Below the pieces are notes generated by a model, which saw only the letters and a program-made list of their open reading frames with translations, had not been told where the DNA came from and did no database searches. Position numbers and translations under genes: made by a program. A DNA stretch of 64,000 bases from the NCBI GenBank assembly GCA_016717285.1, contig JADKFU010000001.1, positions 741,232-805,231 of the forward strand, written 5' to 3'. Of the stretch, positions 46,031-53,963 are shown in pieces. Within the stretch, counting starts at the first letter, position 1, and every line of letters starts with the position of its first letter. This stretch comes from Chitinophagaceae bacterium (lineage in GTDB: Bacteria > Bacteroidota > Bacteroidia > Chitinophagales > UBA10324).

Positions 46031-46241
46031 GTTGGATAAAAGGCTAAGGTTGTTAGTACATTTAAATATATAGATTTAATATTGTATATAATTTCATTAA
46101 TATAAACTTAATAGTAGTTCTTGAATTGGAATTGAAATGGTTTGAACAGGTGATTGTAAGACTAAGTAATTACCATCCTGGGGTTTAGAATAAATCCTGA
46201 CCAGCGCCTTAGCAATCAAGACGAACGCGGCACACGATTTT
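46031..46241. other. Intergenic AT-rich spacer with repeat B copy 2
   Basis: AT-rich sequence with repeat B copy 2 at 46181-46232 (GGGTTTAGAATAAATCCTGACC), the counterpart of 44593-44644. No gene is seen. Confidence 0.5.
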
Positions 46242-46724
46242 TCAATTGAGTTTAAAAAGCAACTTTTCTTTTTCTCGATTAAGCTTTTCCATCTCATTAA
46301 TCTTTCCTACAATAAACAATCGAACGGAACTGCCATCGTTAAGTCCGCTCATTTCTTCACACGCAACATAATTTTCATTTTCATTTAAGCTGGTGTCTGA
46401 TAAAGTACCGCCCACATTTTCCAGTCCTCTGGGAAGTAGATATTTAATAAGGGTTCTTTCTCCGTTTTTGTTTACATAATAGTATTCATTTCCGTTTGTT
46501 CGCAAGTTCGTTTCAATTACTGTCCTTAGAATTCCAGATTTAGGTATTTCATAAACTTTTTTCCCGTCTTCAATACTTGGCTCAAGGCCATCTTTCTGAT
46601 TAAAAATAATTGCTACGGGGCCTGTAAATCCTTCCTGTAAAAGAACTATACTTTTTTCTGGAGGTTGTCCCTTACATTGAATCAAACTCAGTATGTAAAA
46701 TCCAAGTAAAACTAAATTTTTCAT
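46242..46724 (-). CDS. Small lipoprotein (DUF6843-like) overlapping the second RHS tip
   Basis: 160 residues. Signal MKNLVLLGFYILSLIQC with a lipobox Cys17. The mature domain runs KSIVLLQEGFTGPVAIIFNQ, KDGLEPSIEDGKKVYEIPK, SGILRT and RTLIKYLLPRG, which resembles the DUF6843 family (by recall, unverified). Its ATG overlaps the stop of the RHS tip by four bases, the typical coupling of an effector and partner. By position it corresponds to the unrelated lipoprotein gene at 43921, so each tip has its own lipoprotein. Confidence 0.7.
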   Translation of the reverse strand: MKNLVLLGFYILSLIQCKGQPPEKSIVLLQEGFTGPVAIIFNQKDGLEPSIEDGKKVYEIPKSGILRTVIETNLRTNGNEYYYVNKNGERTLIKYLLPRGLENVGGTLSDTSLNENENYVACEEMSGLNDGSSVRLFIVGKINEMEKLNREKEKLLFKLN

Positions 46725-47755
46725 TGGTCCTGCCCGCTTATTGGTGATTGATTTTCATATTGTTTATTCCAAGCATCTGGAGAGATGATAATTTCATTGC
46801 CGTCATTATCCTGGTTGTAAACGCCTTGAAAAGCTCCATTCTCACCCACTGAGATCCGAATGTTCACATTTATCATTGGTAAGTCCTTATCTCCCCTTAA
46901 TTGTTTAGTCGGACCTTCTATAGGTCCGTATGAAGTAGGTGCCGTACCTAAGAATATTGAAGTGCCGTAATCATCAGATACGAATAATTCCGTTGAGGGA
47001 AATTGATCTCCGTTAATCTGTCCTGATATTGAAAGCATTCCATCCATTGCATCAATCGATAGTCTGTTATGAAGATCTATATCATAAGTAGGATTCATTC
47101 TTTCACCCGGAGAAGGTCCCACTGAAGAAGGAAACAACGCTTCATTTTTGCCATATAAGTGAAGATCAAAACTGCTTCCTTGCGTAGTAATTTGACGCTT
47201 GCCATCGTTCAAATAAGCATCAGAATAGGCATAGGCACCATACTTGCTATGAGAAGCCGAACCGAATGCAGCGCTTTGCCCCACCTGAGTTTCAGTTTCA
47301 TAATTGGTGACCATCCTAATGCGAGAGCTGAATTGGGAACTTGTAGAAAACGGTCTATTATCACCATCACCACCCCATAGTGCTCCCGGACCGAAGTAAT
47401 CAAATGGAGCAAAGCTTCTTAAATGTATACTGATAGGATATTCCCCATCTGGATCCATATAAAGAATAGGATTTCCAACCGCAAAAGAATAGGAAGAATA
47501 ACCAGGCATGTCAGATGCTCTTGGATCAATTCTTAACCAAATTGAAATCCGAGGATCGTACATTCTTTCTCCGAAGTCTAAAGAGTTTCCACTTTCTTTA
47601 ATTTCATCGTCTTTCAATTTTCCGTTGAAACCGAAATCATAGGAGAAATTTGAAAATTCCCTTCCCGGCATTACCATCCCGCCCGGATGGTAATCTTTTT
47701 GGCTGTAATCGTTGCTGGGATTGCGATGTGAAAGATGCTCAATATTCAAATTCAT
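46721..47755 (-). CDS. Orphan RHS tip with a second, different C-terminal module
   Basis: 344 residues. Residues 1-30 are the same as in the tip at 42966 except at the last positions, because they are arm-encoded. The RHS core follows (YDFGFNGKLKDDEI, GNSLDFGERMYDPRISIW, LRIDP, GNPILYMDPDGE). The C-terminal ~240 residues begin ISIHLRSFAPFDYFGPGA and include NRPFSTSSQFSSRIRM, DNDGNEIIISPDAWNKQY and many Gly/Ser strands. This resembles a recurrent C-terminal domain of Bacteroidota RHS proteins (recalled, unverified). No obvious catalytic motif and no signal peptide. Confidence 0.78.
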   Translation of the reverse strand: MNLNIEHLSHRNPSNDYSQKDYHPGGMVMPGREFSNFSYDFGFNGKLKDDEIKESGNSLDFGERMYDPRISIWLRIDPRASDMPGYSSYSFAVGNPILYMDPDGEYPISIHLRSFAPFDYFGPGALWGGDGDNRPFSTSSQFSSRIRMVTNYETETQVGQSAAFGSASHSKYGAYAYSDAYLNDGKRQITTQGSSFDLHLYGKNEALFPSSVGPSPGERMNPTYDIDLHNRLSIDAMDGMLSISGQINGDQFPSTELFVSDDYGTSIFLGTAPTSYGPIEGPTKQLRGDKDLPMINVNIRISVGENGAFQGVYNQDNDGNEIIISPDAWNKQYENQSPISGQDQ

Positions 47756-47815
47756 ACCGAATTTTGCTTATTTCGACATGAAAATTAGATAAACTTTACC
47801 AGGTTAGGGATGAAA

Positions 47816-48329
47816 TTATTTCAGCCTTATGGTATCAAGATATTTGCTCTTTACGTTGTATTTCTTAAAAATCTTGAAAGTAAGCCGCACCAGATTAACC
47901 ACATCTTCCCTATTGTAATGAAGCACTGCTTTCTTTTTCTTGGGATTTCGCCAATCACCCCAAATCTGAAAGATGCTGGTTTTGTATTTCATCACTTTGC
48001 GCCGGATGCTGAATTTATGTTCCAGGTCCTTTAGTTTGAAGCTGCCGGTTTTGATATGGTCTTTGAAAACCTTCATCAGGTTTTACACACCGGAATTTAT
48101 CTCTGAACTTCCATTTGAAGAATTTTTCCAGCATTCCGGTATCAGGTCCGTAACAAAAAACGCTGCCGGTAACTTTGGTAAATAATTTTTTGAAATTCTT
48201 TGCGGTAAGTTTCTTGCCATAAAGCTGTCCGAAGTTTTTACGGTCATAGGAATAACCGATAAGGAAGATGCGCTGGTTTAAATACCATTCTGCGTCAATG
48301 TATAGATTGATCACTTTTTCTTTTGCCAT
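47816..48329 (-). pseudogene. RNase H-like exonuclease gene, frameshifted (right copy)
   Basis: Same gene as 42395-42905, read on the minus strand from the ATG at 48329. The frame breaks near 48083 at CCGGTGTGTAAAACCTG, which has one A too many. The left arm has CCGGTGTAAACCTG at the same place. Both versions are one step from CCGGTGTGTAAACCTG, which would give a continuous protein of about 170 residues with the final NREDVVNLVRL motif. Confidence 0.75.
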
Positions 48330-48391
48330 GTGGTTTGATTTATTGATGATTTTCCTTGAAACTGTTCTGAAACCTGCGCCCAGATATATTT

Positions 48392-48676
48392 TCACGGCTT
48401 TGCATGGAAGGCTTTTTTATAATTCCGTTTCAGGAAGTCGTCAATGTCGCTGGTGCGGTACAATAGTTTAGCACCTACCTGGCTAAAGGAGAGGTCGCCA
48501 TTATCCCTGTAGTTCTGCAAGGTTCGCTTGCTGACCTTGAGCAGTTTGCAGACCTCGTTGTTATCCAACAATGGGTCTGATGGGCTTTTTCTCTGGGCTT
48601 CTAAGCCGGCTTTGATTTGCTGTAGTTGACTTAACAGCTCTTTGAATGCCTGGGATTCCATTGTGATTACTTCCAT
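48392..48676 (-). CDS. Excisionase-type helix-turn-helix protein (right copy, intact)
   Basis: 94 residues. The MerR/excisionase-like (HTH_17) domain spans residues ~33-85: LLDNNEVCKLLKVSKRTLQ, NYRDNGDLSFSQVGAKLLYR, SDIDDFLKRN. Such proteins are usual companions of tyrosine integrases in Bacteroidota mobile elements, where they bend DNA for excision or regulate element genes. The left-arm copy is frameshifted twice. It sits between the RteC-like and the RNase H-like genes. Confidence 0.88.
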   Translation of the reverse strand: MEVITMESQAFKELLSQLQQIKAGLEAQRKSPSDPLLDNNEVCKLLKVSKRTLQNYRDNGDLSFSQVGAKLLYRTSDIDDFLKRNYKKAFHAKP

Positions 48677-48788
48677 GATTGTTTCAATTTATTTGAAATG
48701 AACATGGAGTAAAAATGATACTATGGAAGAAACTGAGGTAGTAGCACGGGGTAGCGCTACCTAACTATATTGTTTGATATTCAATAAG

Positions 48789-49724
48789 TTACTTACGATT
48801 TATTTCTTGTTGTTCTTTTGCAAAAGCCATTAATTTTGGAAACAGCAACAGCCAAAATTCAACGGCGTCTTCGGAAAGCTCATAGAAATGCTTGCTTAGA
48901 TTACCCGCACTTATATCTTCCTTTGCCTTTGAATCAAAAGCTTTACTAATTACTCTGCCTACTAATTGCGCGTTACTGCCCTCGATTAACTTACATTCTT
49001 TTAGAGCTCGGAAAAGGAATGCAAGTTGCTTTACAGTTAAATAAGTTTTGATCTTCTCTCCGTCAGATTTTACTATGCTCATTTCATTATCTGAAATCCA
49101 ATCATTGATTGAATCAGATAGCTCAGTTGTAAATAACGTGTTTCCGAATTTTCTATTGATCTGGGCAAGATATTGGTGAAATTGTTTTGGCTCGCCTGCG
49201 AAATTGTTCTGTAATTGAAAGTGTAGGAATGAATGTATTTGCATCAAATCGCAATGGCGTAAGGCAAATGCAAAGAGAAGTTCAAACTGGTATTCTTTTA
49301 TTTTGCTCTTATTAACCACAAACGGTGTGTTGTAGCTATAAAAATAATAGTTGTTATCTCCTGTGAGTAAAAGAGGGTTGCTTCCTTTCTTATCCCTACG
49401 CCTATCCTTAGCTGTTACAAAAAAATCCGTTCGGAATGGTTCAACGCCGAAATCAGGCTGATTAAATTTTTCAGAATTGGCAATTAAATACTCTTTCCTC
49501 TCTTCTGAAAAATCAACTGTAGGTTCAGCATATTTGACCAAAAGCTCTCGAATTATGTATTCAAGATTTTGTGTTATTTCATCCGGAGCTTTTTTACCCT
49601 TGAAATGTTCTGGGTCGCTTCTAAAGCGGATCTCATTTATGAAAATTGAGGCTGTATCAATTGTATGATGAGGTACTTCTCGAATTTGATCATTCGCAAG
49701 TTCTTTACTTTTATTTTCAATCAT
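48789..49724 (-). CDS. Uncharacterised RteC-like protein (right copy)
   Basis: Identical to the product of 41002-41937; see there for the domain reading. 311 residues from the ATG at 49724. The same ~240-base leader, reaching to the element end, precedes both copies, so both should have the same promoter. Keeping two intact copies while other arm genes are broken may reflect selection or simply fewer error-prone base runs. Confidence 0.65.
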   Translation of the reverse strand: MIENKSKELANDQIREVPHHTIDTASIFINEIRFRSDPEHFKGKKAPDEITQNLEYIIRELLVKYAEPTVDFSEERKEYLIANSEKFNQPDFGVEPFRTDFFVTAKDRRRDKKGSNPLLLTGDNNYYFYSYNTPFVVNKSKIKEYQFELLFAFALRHCDLMQIHSFLHFQLQNNFAGEPKQFHQYLAQINRKFGNTLFTTELSDSINDWISDNEMSIVKSDGEKIKTYLTVKQLAFLFRALKECKLIEGSNAQLVGRVISKAFDSKAKEDISAGNLSKHFYELSEDAVEFWLLLFPKLMAFAKEQQEINRK

Positions 49725-50074
49725 AGGAACAGTTTTAGATATTGATACGAAGATATAGAGTTGGACATTGCATAGTGTTTTTTCAATACTTAAAAACGGC
49801 GAAAACTCGAGGAAAACAAAGGCAAAAGGGAGAACTATAAACATACTAAGTGAAATAGGGTGCTTAAAAGAAGTATATATATGCACAATAGAGAATGTTT
49901 ACCCTATGTTTACCCCTTTATAATTATTATCTCACTAACGGCTTATATACAACTAGTTACATTAGCATTACTTAGTCCCTTGAGGGGCGATGGGGAGATG
50001 TGATTTTCAATAAACCGCAGCACCTTTCTTATAAAGGATTTATTTCAAACAATCATTGGCCGGAGTTTTTTGAA

Positions 50075-50231
50075 CAATGAAAAATGGCATTGCATAAATC
50101 CCATCGCACAGCAGAGGAGTTTCCTCCTGAATGACTCCATGAAAAATTGCGCGCCTAAACAAAGAAAATGCATGCAAAGGCGATCAAAAACGTTACACTG
50201 GTATCCATTGCACTCGATTTTAATCGGGTGA
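50075..50231. repeat. Solitary half unit of the hairpin-array family
   Basis: AATGGCATTGCATAAATCCC, then GGAGTTTCCTCCTGAATGAC and the long spacer with CGATTTTAATCGGGTGAA match the right half of units in the 56157-59350 array. The left arm of the hairpin is absent. It lies between the composite element and the DUF559 unit. Confidence 0.8.
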
Positions 50232-50285
50232 AACAAGAAGGAGCAAAACACATTAATTCAAATTAAGCAATACCGTTCAAACAAG

Positions 50286-50583
50286 GCGACAGAAAGGTTC
50301 AGGAGAAAGGCGCCCCTTGAGGGGCCACGGGGTGATATTATTCTTGCAGAGAAATTAAAACATGTCAAACAAATACACTTCTAATTAATCAATACAGTTC
50401 AGTCGAAGCGACAGTAAGGCACCCGCGTGAGGTGCCCCTTGAGGGGCCACAGGGTGATATTATTCTTGCAGAGAAATTAAAACATGTCAAACAAATACAC
50501 TTCTAATTAATCAATACAGTCCAGTCGGAGCGACAGAAAGGTACCGGCGTGAGGCGCCCCTTGAGGGGCCACGGGGTGACAGA
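50286..50583. repeat. Three tandem copies of the left end of the DUF559 element
   Basis: GCGACAG followed by the GGCGCCCCTTGAGGGGCC-type palindrome recurs at 50286, 50408 and 50530, an exact 122-base period. Each copy includes the flank CATGTCAAACAAATACACTT and CTAATTAATCAATACAGT. The third copy forms the left terminus of the DUF559 unit. Confidence 0.85.
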
Positions 50584-51093
50584 TTATGAAACATAATTTA
50601 GTAAATTGCCTGGATATTATTCTATTATCCTCATTTATATGTAGCAATTATGCACTCCAATTTCCATTACAACAAATCATTAAAATTTTTCTCTGGATTA
50701 CTTCGGAAGCATCTCACAAAGGGTGAAAGGATACTATGGCATGAAATTCTGCAAAACAAAAAGATGAAAGGTTACCGTTTTCTGCGACAGAGACCAATCG
50801 AAAACTATATCGTGGATTTCTTTTGTAAAGAGCTCTTGTTGATTATTGAATTAGATGGCTACAGCCATGATTATAAAGTTAAAGAAGACGAGAGGAGAGA
50901 TAGTAAATTAAGATCGCTTGGGTTTACTATTCTTCGGATTCCTGATCAGGTCCTGTTCGATAATATTGAAAATGTTGTGCGAATCATTGAGATTGCGATT
51001 GCGAAAATTGAGGTGCAAAAGAGGCAATGAGAGCAATGCTTGTCACCCCGTGGCCCCTCAAAGGGGCACCTTTCTCCTGTACCTTTCTGTGGC
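50530..51093. mobile_element. TIR-bounded unit carrying a DUF559 endonuclease gene
   Basis: The left end (GCGACAGAAAGGTACC, then CGCCCCTTGAGGGGCCACGG and GGTGAC) is the inverted repeat of the right end (GTCACCCCGTGGCCCC, TCAAAGGGGCACC, CTGTACCTTTCTGTGGC) over about 50 bases with few mismatches. The only gene inside encodes a DUF559 nuclease. Non-coding elements with the same ends occur at 40593 and 55829. The arrangement is that of a tiny autonomous element with MITE derivatives, or of a repeat family tended by a domesticated nuclease; mobility is inferred. Confidence 0.65.
50650..51030 (+). CDS. DUF559 (Vsr/PD-(D/E)XK-like) endonuclease
   Basis: 126 residues. The DUF559 fold is clear: FSGLLRKHLTKGERILWHEI, then YRFLRQRPIENYIVDFFC with Asp56, IIELDGYSHD with Glu67 and Asp69, ERRDSKLRSLGFTILRIPD. 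These are the positions of the metal-binding residues of the Vsr-like PD-(D/E)XK nuclease group. Such proteins cut or nick DNA in a restriction-like or mismatch context, but DUF559 members are mostly uncharacterised. It is the only gene between the inverted ends at 50530 and 51042, which suggests that it acts on this repeat family. Confidence 0.88.
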   Translation: MHSNFHYNKSLKFFSGLLRKHLTKGERILWHEILQNKKMKGYRFLRQRPIENYIVDFFCKELLLIIELDGYSHDYKVKEDERRDSKLRSLGFTILRIPDQVLFDNIENVVRIIEIAIAKIEVQKRQ

Positions 51094-51655
51094 ATTGTTG
51101 AGACTTTTTATCAAGAATTCAGATTGATGAAGAACTTGTTTAATAAAATCACGATCACCCCGTGGCCCCTCAAAGGGGGACCTTTCTCCTGTACCTTTCT
51201 GTGGCATTGTTGAGACGTTTTATCAAGAAGTGAGATTGATGAAGAACTTGTTTAATAAAATCATGATCACCCCGTGGCCCCTCAAAGGGGCACCTTTCTC
51301 CTGTACCTTTCTGTGGCATTGTTGAGACGTTTTATCAAGAAGTGAGATTGATGAAGAACTTGTTTAATAAAATCATGATCACCCCGTGGCCCCTCAAAGG
51401 GGCACCTTTCTCCTGTACCTTTCTGTGGCATTGTTGAGACGTTTTATCAAGAAGTGAGATTGTTGAAGAACTTGTTTAATAAAATCAAGATCACCCCGTG
51501 GCCCCTCAAAGGGGCACCTTTCTCCTGTACCTTTCTGTGGCATTGTTGAGACGTTTTATCAAGAAGTCAGATTGATGAAGAACTGGTTTAATAAAATCTT
51601 GATCACTCCGTGGCCGCTCAAAGGGGCGCCTTTCGCCTGTACCTTTCTATGGCTT
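51043..51655. repeat. Six tandem copies of the right end of the DUF559 element
   Basis: CACCCCGTGGCCCCTCAAAG, followed by GGGCACCTTTCTCCTGTACC and TTTCTGTGGC, begins at 51043, 51156, 51268, 51380, 51492 and 51604. The period is 112 bases (113 once). Each unit ends with TTGTTGAGACGTTTTATCAA and GAACTTGTTTAATAAAATCA. The last copy is the most diverged. No coding potential is seen. Confidence 0.9.
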
Positions 51656-51828
51656 CGATGATACGAGTTCTTTTATCACTCAGATTGACTTTGGGTAAAG
51701 GGTTTCATTCATTAGTCATTTATGGATGATAGGACTTGCATCACCTTTATATATATGAATTCAACAATTGCCCACTTTTCGACCTGCTATACACTTACTA
51801 TATTTGCCCGCTCAACGGTAACTCCTGC

Positions 51829-51942
51829 ATGAAATCCTGGTTTAAAAAAATTGGAATAGGTGCTTTTCTTTTTTTCCTCATAAAAGGATTGCTCTGGCTT
51901 GGAGTTATTTTCTTAGGCGTTGATTTGCTGGAAGGATGTTGA
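51829..51942 (+). CDS. Small membrane protein
   Basis: 37 residues from the ATG at 51829: MKSWFKKIGIGAFLFFLIKG and a hydrophobic remainder ending LLEGC. One membrane segment after a basic start. Very short proteins of this form are widespread in Bacteroidota, so it is probably a real gene, but its function is unknown. The frame extends upstream without a better start. Confidence 0.5.
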   Translation: MKSWFKKIGIGAFLFFLIKGLLWLGVIFLGVDLLEGC

Positions 51943-51950
51943 AAGTAGGT

Positions 51951-52085
51951 AATGAACAATTGACAATGGACAGTTGACAATTGTGAGTTGTTAGCCATCA
52001 GTTAATAGTTAATTGTCATTGACAACTCGCAAACAGGCTATCCAACAGACAATAGTTATCTGTCAACACACAACAGCCAACACAC
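51951..52085. repeat. Low-complexity TTGACAATGGACAG-type repeats
   Basis: Short overlapping near-repeats in both orientations (TTGACAATGGACAGTTGACA, GTTAATTGTCATTGACAACT, ACACACAACAGCCAACACAC). Such degenerate strings are common between genes in this phylum. No gene is present. Confidence 0.6.
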
Positions 52086-52091
52086 AACCAC

Positions 52092-53336
52092 TCACCCCTT
52101 CACCAACTCCATCACCGTAATCTCCGGCGAAATTCCCAATCTTCCGGGATACGCTAGAAATCCCAATCCCCGGTTCACATATAAAAATTGTTTCCCTTCC
52201 CGGTATAAACCTGCCCATTGCTTATATAAATATTGTGAAGGACTCCATTTGAGAAATCCCGGAATCTCAATGCCCATTTGTGCTCCATGTGTATGACCAC
52301 TGAAAGTAACGTCCACCTCTTTAAATTTTGACGTAACCTCTGCGTCCCAATGAGAAGGATCGTGGCTGAGCAACAGTTTCACCGCGGCTTTCTCCGCACC
52401 GGCATACGATTTTGTCATGTCACCATACTTCTGAAAACGCGTCCCCCAGTTTTCCATACCGATGATGGCAAGTTGACTCCCTTCTTCGCCAAGCATCACA
52501 TTTTCATTCCTTAATAATTTCCAACCTAATTCACGATGTACCTCAACAAGCTGCTGCAGGTTGGCTTGCTTGGCAGCTTCATCCGGCCAACTGTTATAAT
52601 CACCATAATCATGGTTGCCGAAAATGGAATAGACACCCATTTTTGCATTGATCTTTTTAAAGATGTCGATGTAAGGCAACATTTCATTGGTCTGACTATT
52701 TACAAGATCGCCGGTAAAAAAAACGAGGTCAGGCTGCTGCTCATTAATCAGTTCGACAGCATTTTTCAAAGGATGTGTTACCGTAAAACTACCACTGTGA
52801 ATATCAGAAATCTGTACAATGCGCAGCCCGTTGAAGGCATCGGGGAGGTGCGGCAATTTCACTTTTGCCCGACGTATTGTATAATTATAGCCACCCCGGA
52901 AAACACCGTAAACCAATCCGCTGAGGAATAAGCCGGAGACCAACAGTCCGGCCTGCATTAAAAAATCTGACCTCGTGATTGCTTTGCCGGTAGATGGCGT
53001 TGCCGGTGGCGAAAGGAGAGAACCCACCCATCTTATCAATCGGCCTGAATCGTCAATAATGAGAAAGGGCAGCAAGAGTATCTTAGGGAGGTAGAAAATT
53101 ATCAGGGCACCAAACCAGATTACACGGATCGTTTGAGGAAGTTCGAACGGACTGTAAAAAGCAAACAGGAAAAGGCTGCCGATGGTGGCAGCGGTGATCA
53201 GCCAGTAACTGACTGTGATTACCCTCCTAACGGCAGGCGATAACCCCGGTATGGAATGACGGATCGCCTGGAAAGCATAGAGATCAAGCAAAAACAAAAC
53301 GGTTGCAGCAATCAGCAATGGAATAAATCGGCTCAT
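52092..53336 (-). CDS. Membrane-anchored metallophosphoesterase (YkuE-like)
   Basis: 414 residues. The first ~150 have about four membrane segments. The calcineurin-like phosphoesterase domain follows with all metal-binding blocks: IVQISDIHSG, FFTGDLVN, SIFGNHDYGD, LLLSHDPSHWD and VTFSGHTHGAQMG. The order and the preceding twin-Arg-free membrane part resemble YkuE/YaeI-type enzymes acting on lipid-linked or nucleotide substrates at the membrane. The substrate is unknown. It is isolated, divergent from the M1 peptidase gene across a 627-base repeat-containing gap. Confidence 0.87.
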   Translation of the reverse strand: MSRFIPLLIAATVLFLLDLYAFQAIRHSIPGLSPAVRRVITVSYWLITAATIGSLFLFAFYSPFELPQTIRVIWFGALIIFYLPKILLLPFLIIDDSGRLIRWVGSLLSPPATPSTGKAITRSDFLMQAGLLVSGLFLSGLVYGVFRGGYNYTIRRAKVKLPHLPDAFNGLRIVQISDIHSGSFTVTHPLKNAVELINEQQPDLVFFTGDLVNSQTNEMLPYIDIFKKINAKMGVYSIFGNHDYGDYNSWPDEAAKQANLQQLVEVHRELGWKLLRNENVMLGEEGSQLAIIGMENWGTRFQKYGDMTKSYAGAEKAAVKLLLSHDPSHWDAEVTSKFKEVDVTFSGHTHGAQMGIEIPGFLKWSPSQYLYKQWAGLYREGKQFLYVNRGLGFLAYPGRLGISPEITVMELVKG

Positions 53337-53963
53337 AATTCAGGCGGTGAAAGGGGAATTAATCTTTTTAAAAAATTCGTGAAGTAATAATTCTGCGACA
53401 TCATTCACAATTATCAAAGGAGTTCATTAAGTGTTCTAAATCAATATGCGGACAAATGTCTTTAATGGGGACGGAAAAAGGGGCGATGTATTTTAATAGA
53501 CGTCTGATTTTGGTGGAATGGATTTTTCGTGGTGGAAATTCGATTATATAATTTATTGTTGTGAAACTAAAAATTGGAATAATGACTTTTCGGTCGCGCT
53601 TACAGGGCTTTATTTTAAATTAACCTTTTATAATTCTACCATAATGTCGCCCCTACAGGGCTGGATTGGGTCCTTATTGAATATTGTCCTACCATAATGT
53701 CGCCCTTACAGGGCTAATTTCTAATAGTGATCTTTAGCTACCATACGGTCGCGCTTGCAGGCTTATTTTCTCTTAGGGGCGAGCATATGCCAGGATTACT
53801 CGTGATCACCCCATGGCGCCTCCGGGAGGCGCCTTTCTCCTCTGTATGCTGTGGTTATAGGAGAGCTTTTCGCGAATTCATCAATAATTGTTAATTTGAA
53901 AAGGATGCTGAACCTCAATAAAATTGCGTTGTTTGCTTTCTGAATTTTAATAATGATCAATCA
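53337..53963. repeat. Intergenic region with short dispersed repeats
   Basis: Four copies of a CTACCATAATGTCGCCCTTA-type phrase ending CAGGGCT occur at 53589-53610 (partial), 53635-53661, 53689-53714 and 53738-53762. Another end of the DUF559/MITE family, TCACCCCATGGCGCC then TCCGGGAGGCGCCTTTCTCC, lies at 53806-53854; its palindrome is GGCGCC-TCC-GGG-AGGCGCC rather than the CCCCTCAAGGGG form. No gene is seen. Confidence 0.8.

Larger units (their letters stand above)
40739..49987. mobile_element. 9.2-kb composite element with 2.3-kb inverted arms, RHS tips and a tyrosine recombinase
   Basis: The left arm (40739-43054) is repeated in reverse at 47667-49987. Each arm holds, from the outside in, an RteC-like gene, an excisionase-type HTH gene, an RNase H-like exonuclease gene and the first 29 codons of an RHS tip. 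Inside, each tip continues into a different C-terminal module followed by an overlapping lipoprotein gene. A tyrosine recombinase is in the centre. The outer ends fall on a CCCCTCAAGGGAC half-palindrome that also forms the ends of short MITE-like repeats here. Mobility and inversion are inferred; the structure itself is read directly from the sequence. Confidence 0.8.
47667..49987 (-). repeat. Right inverted arm
   Basis: 2321 bases, reverse-complement copy of 40739-43054. In this arm the HTH gene is intact, while the exonuclease gene has one extra A at the shared weak site. The outer end, CATTACTTAGTCCCTTGAGGGG, meets sequence (CGATGGGGAG) that resembles the family of short palindromic repeats. 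Confidence 0.9.

Noticed and set aside
43055..47666. Phase-variable switch that changes which tip has a promoter
   Set aside because: Both arms carry the same upstream genes and leader, so flipping the centre would not change expression of either tip; only an arm-specific promoter outside the element could do so.
51043..51655. Regular 112-base repeats as a CRISPR array
   Set aside because: Whole units, not only short repeats, are conserved; there are no variable spacers and no cas genes.
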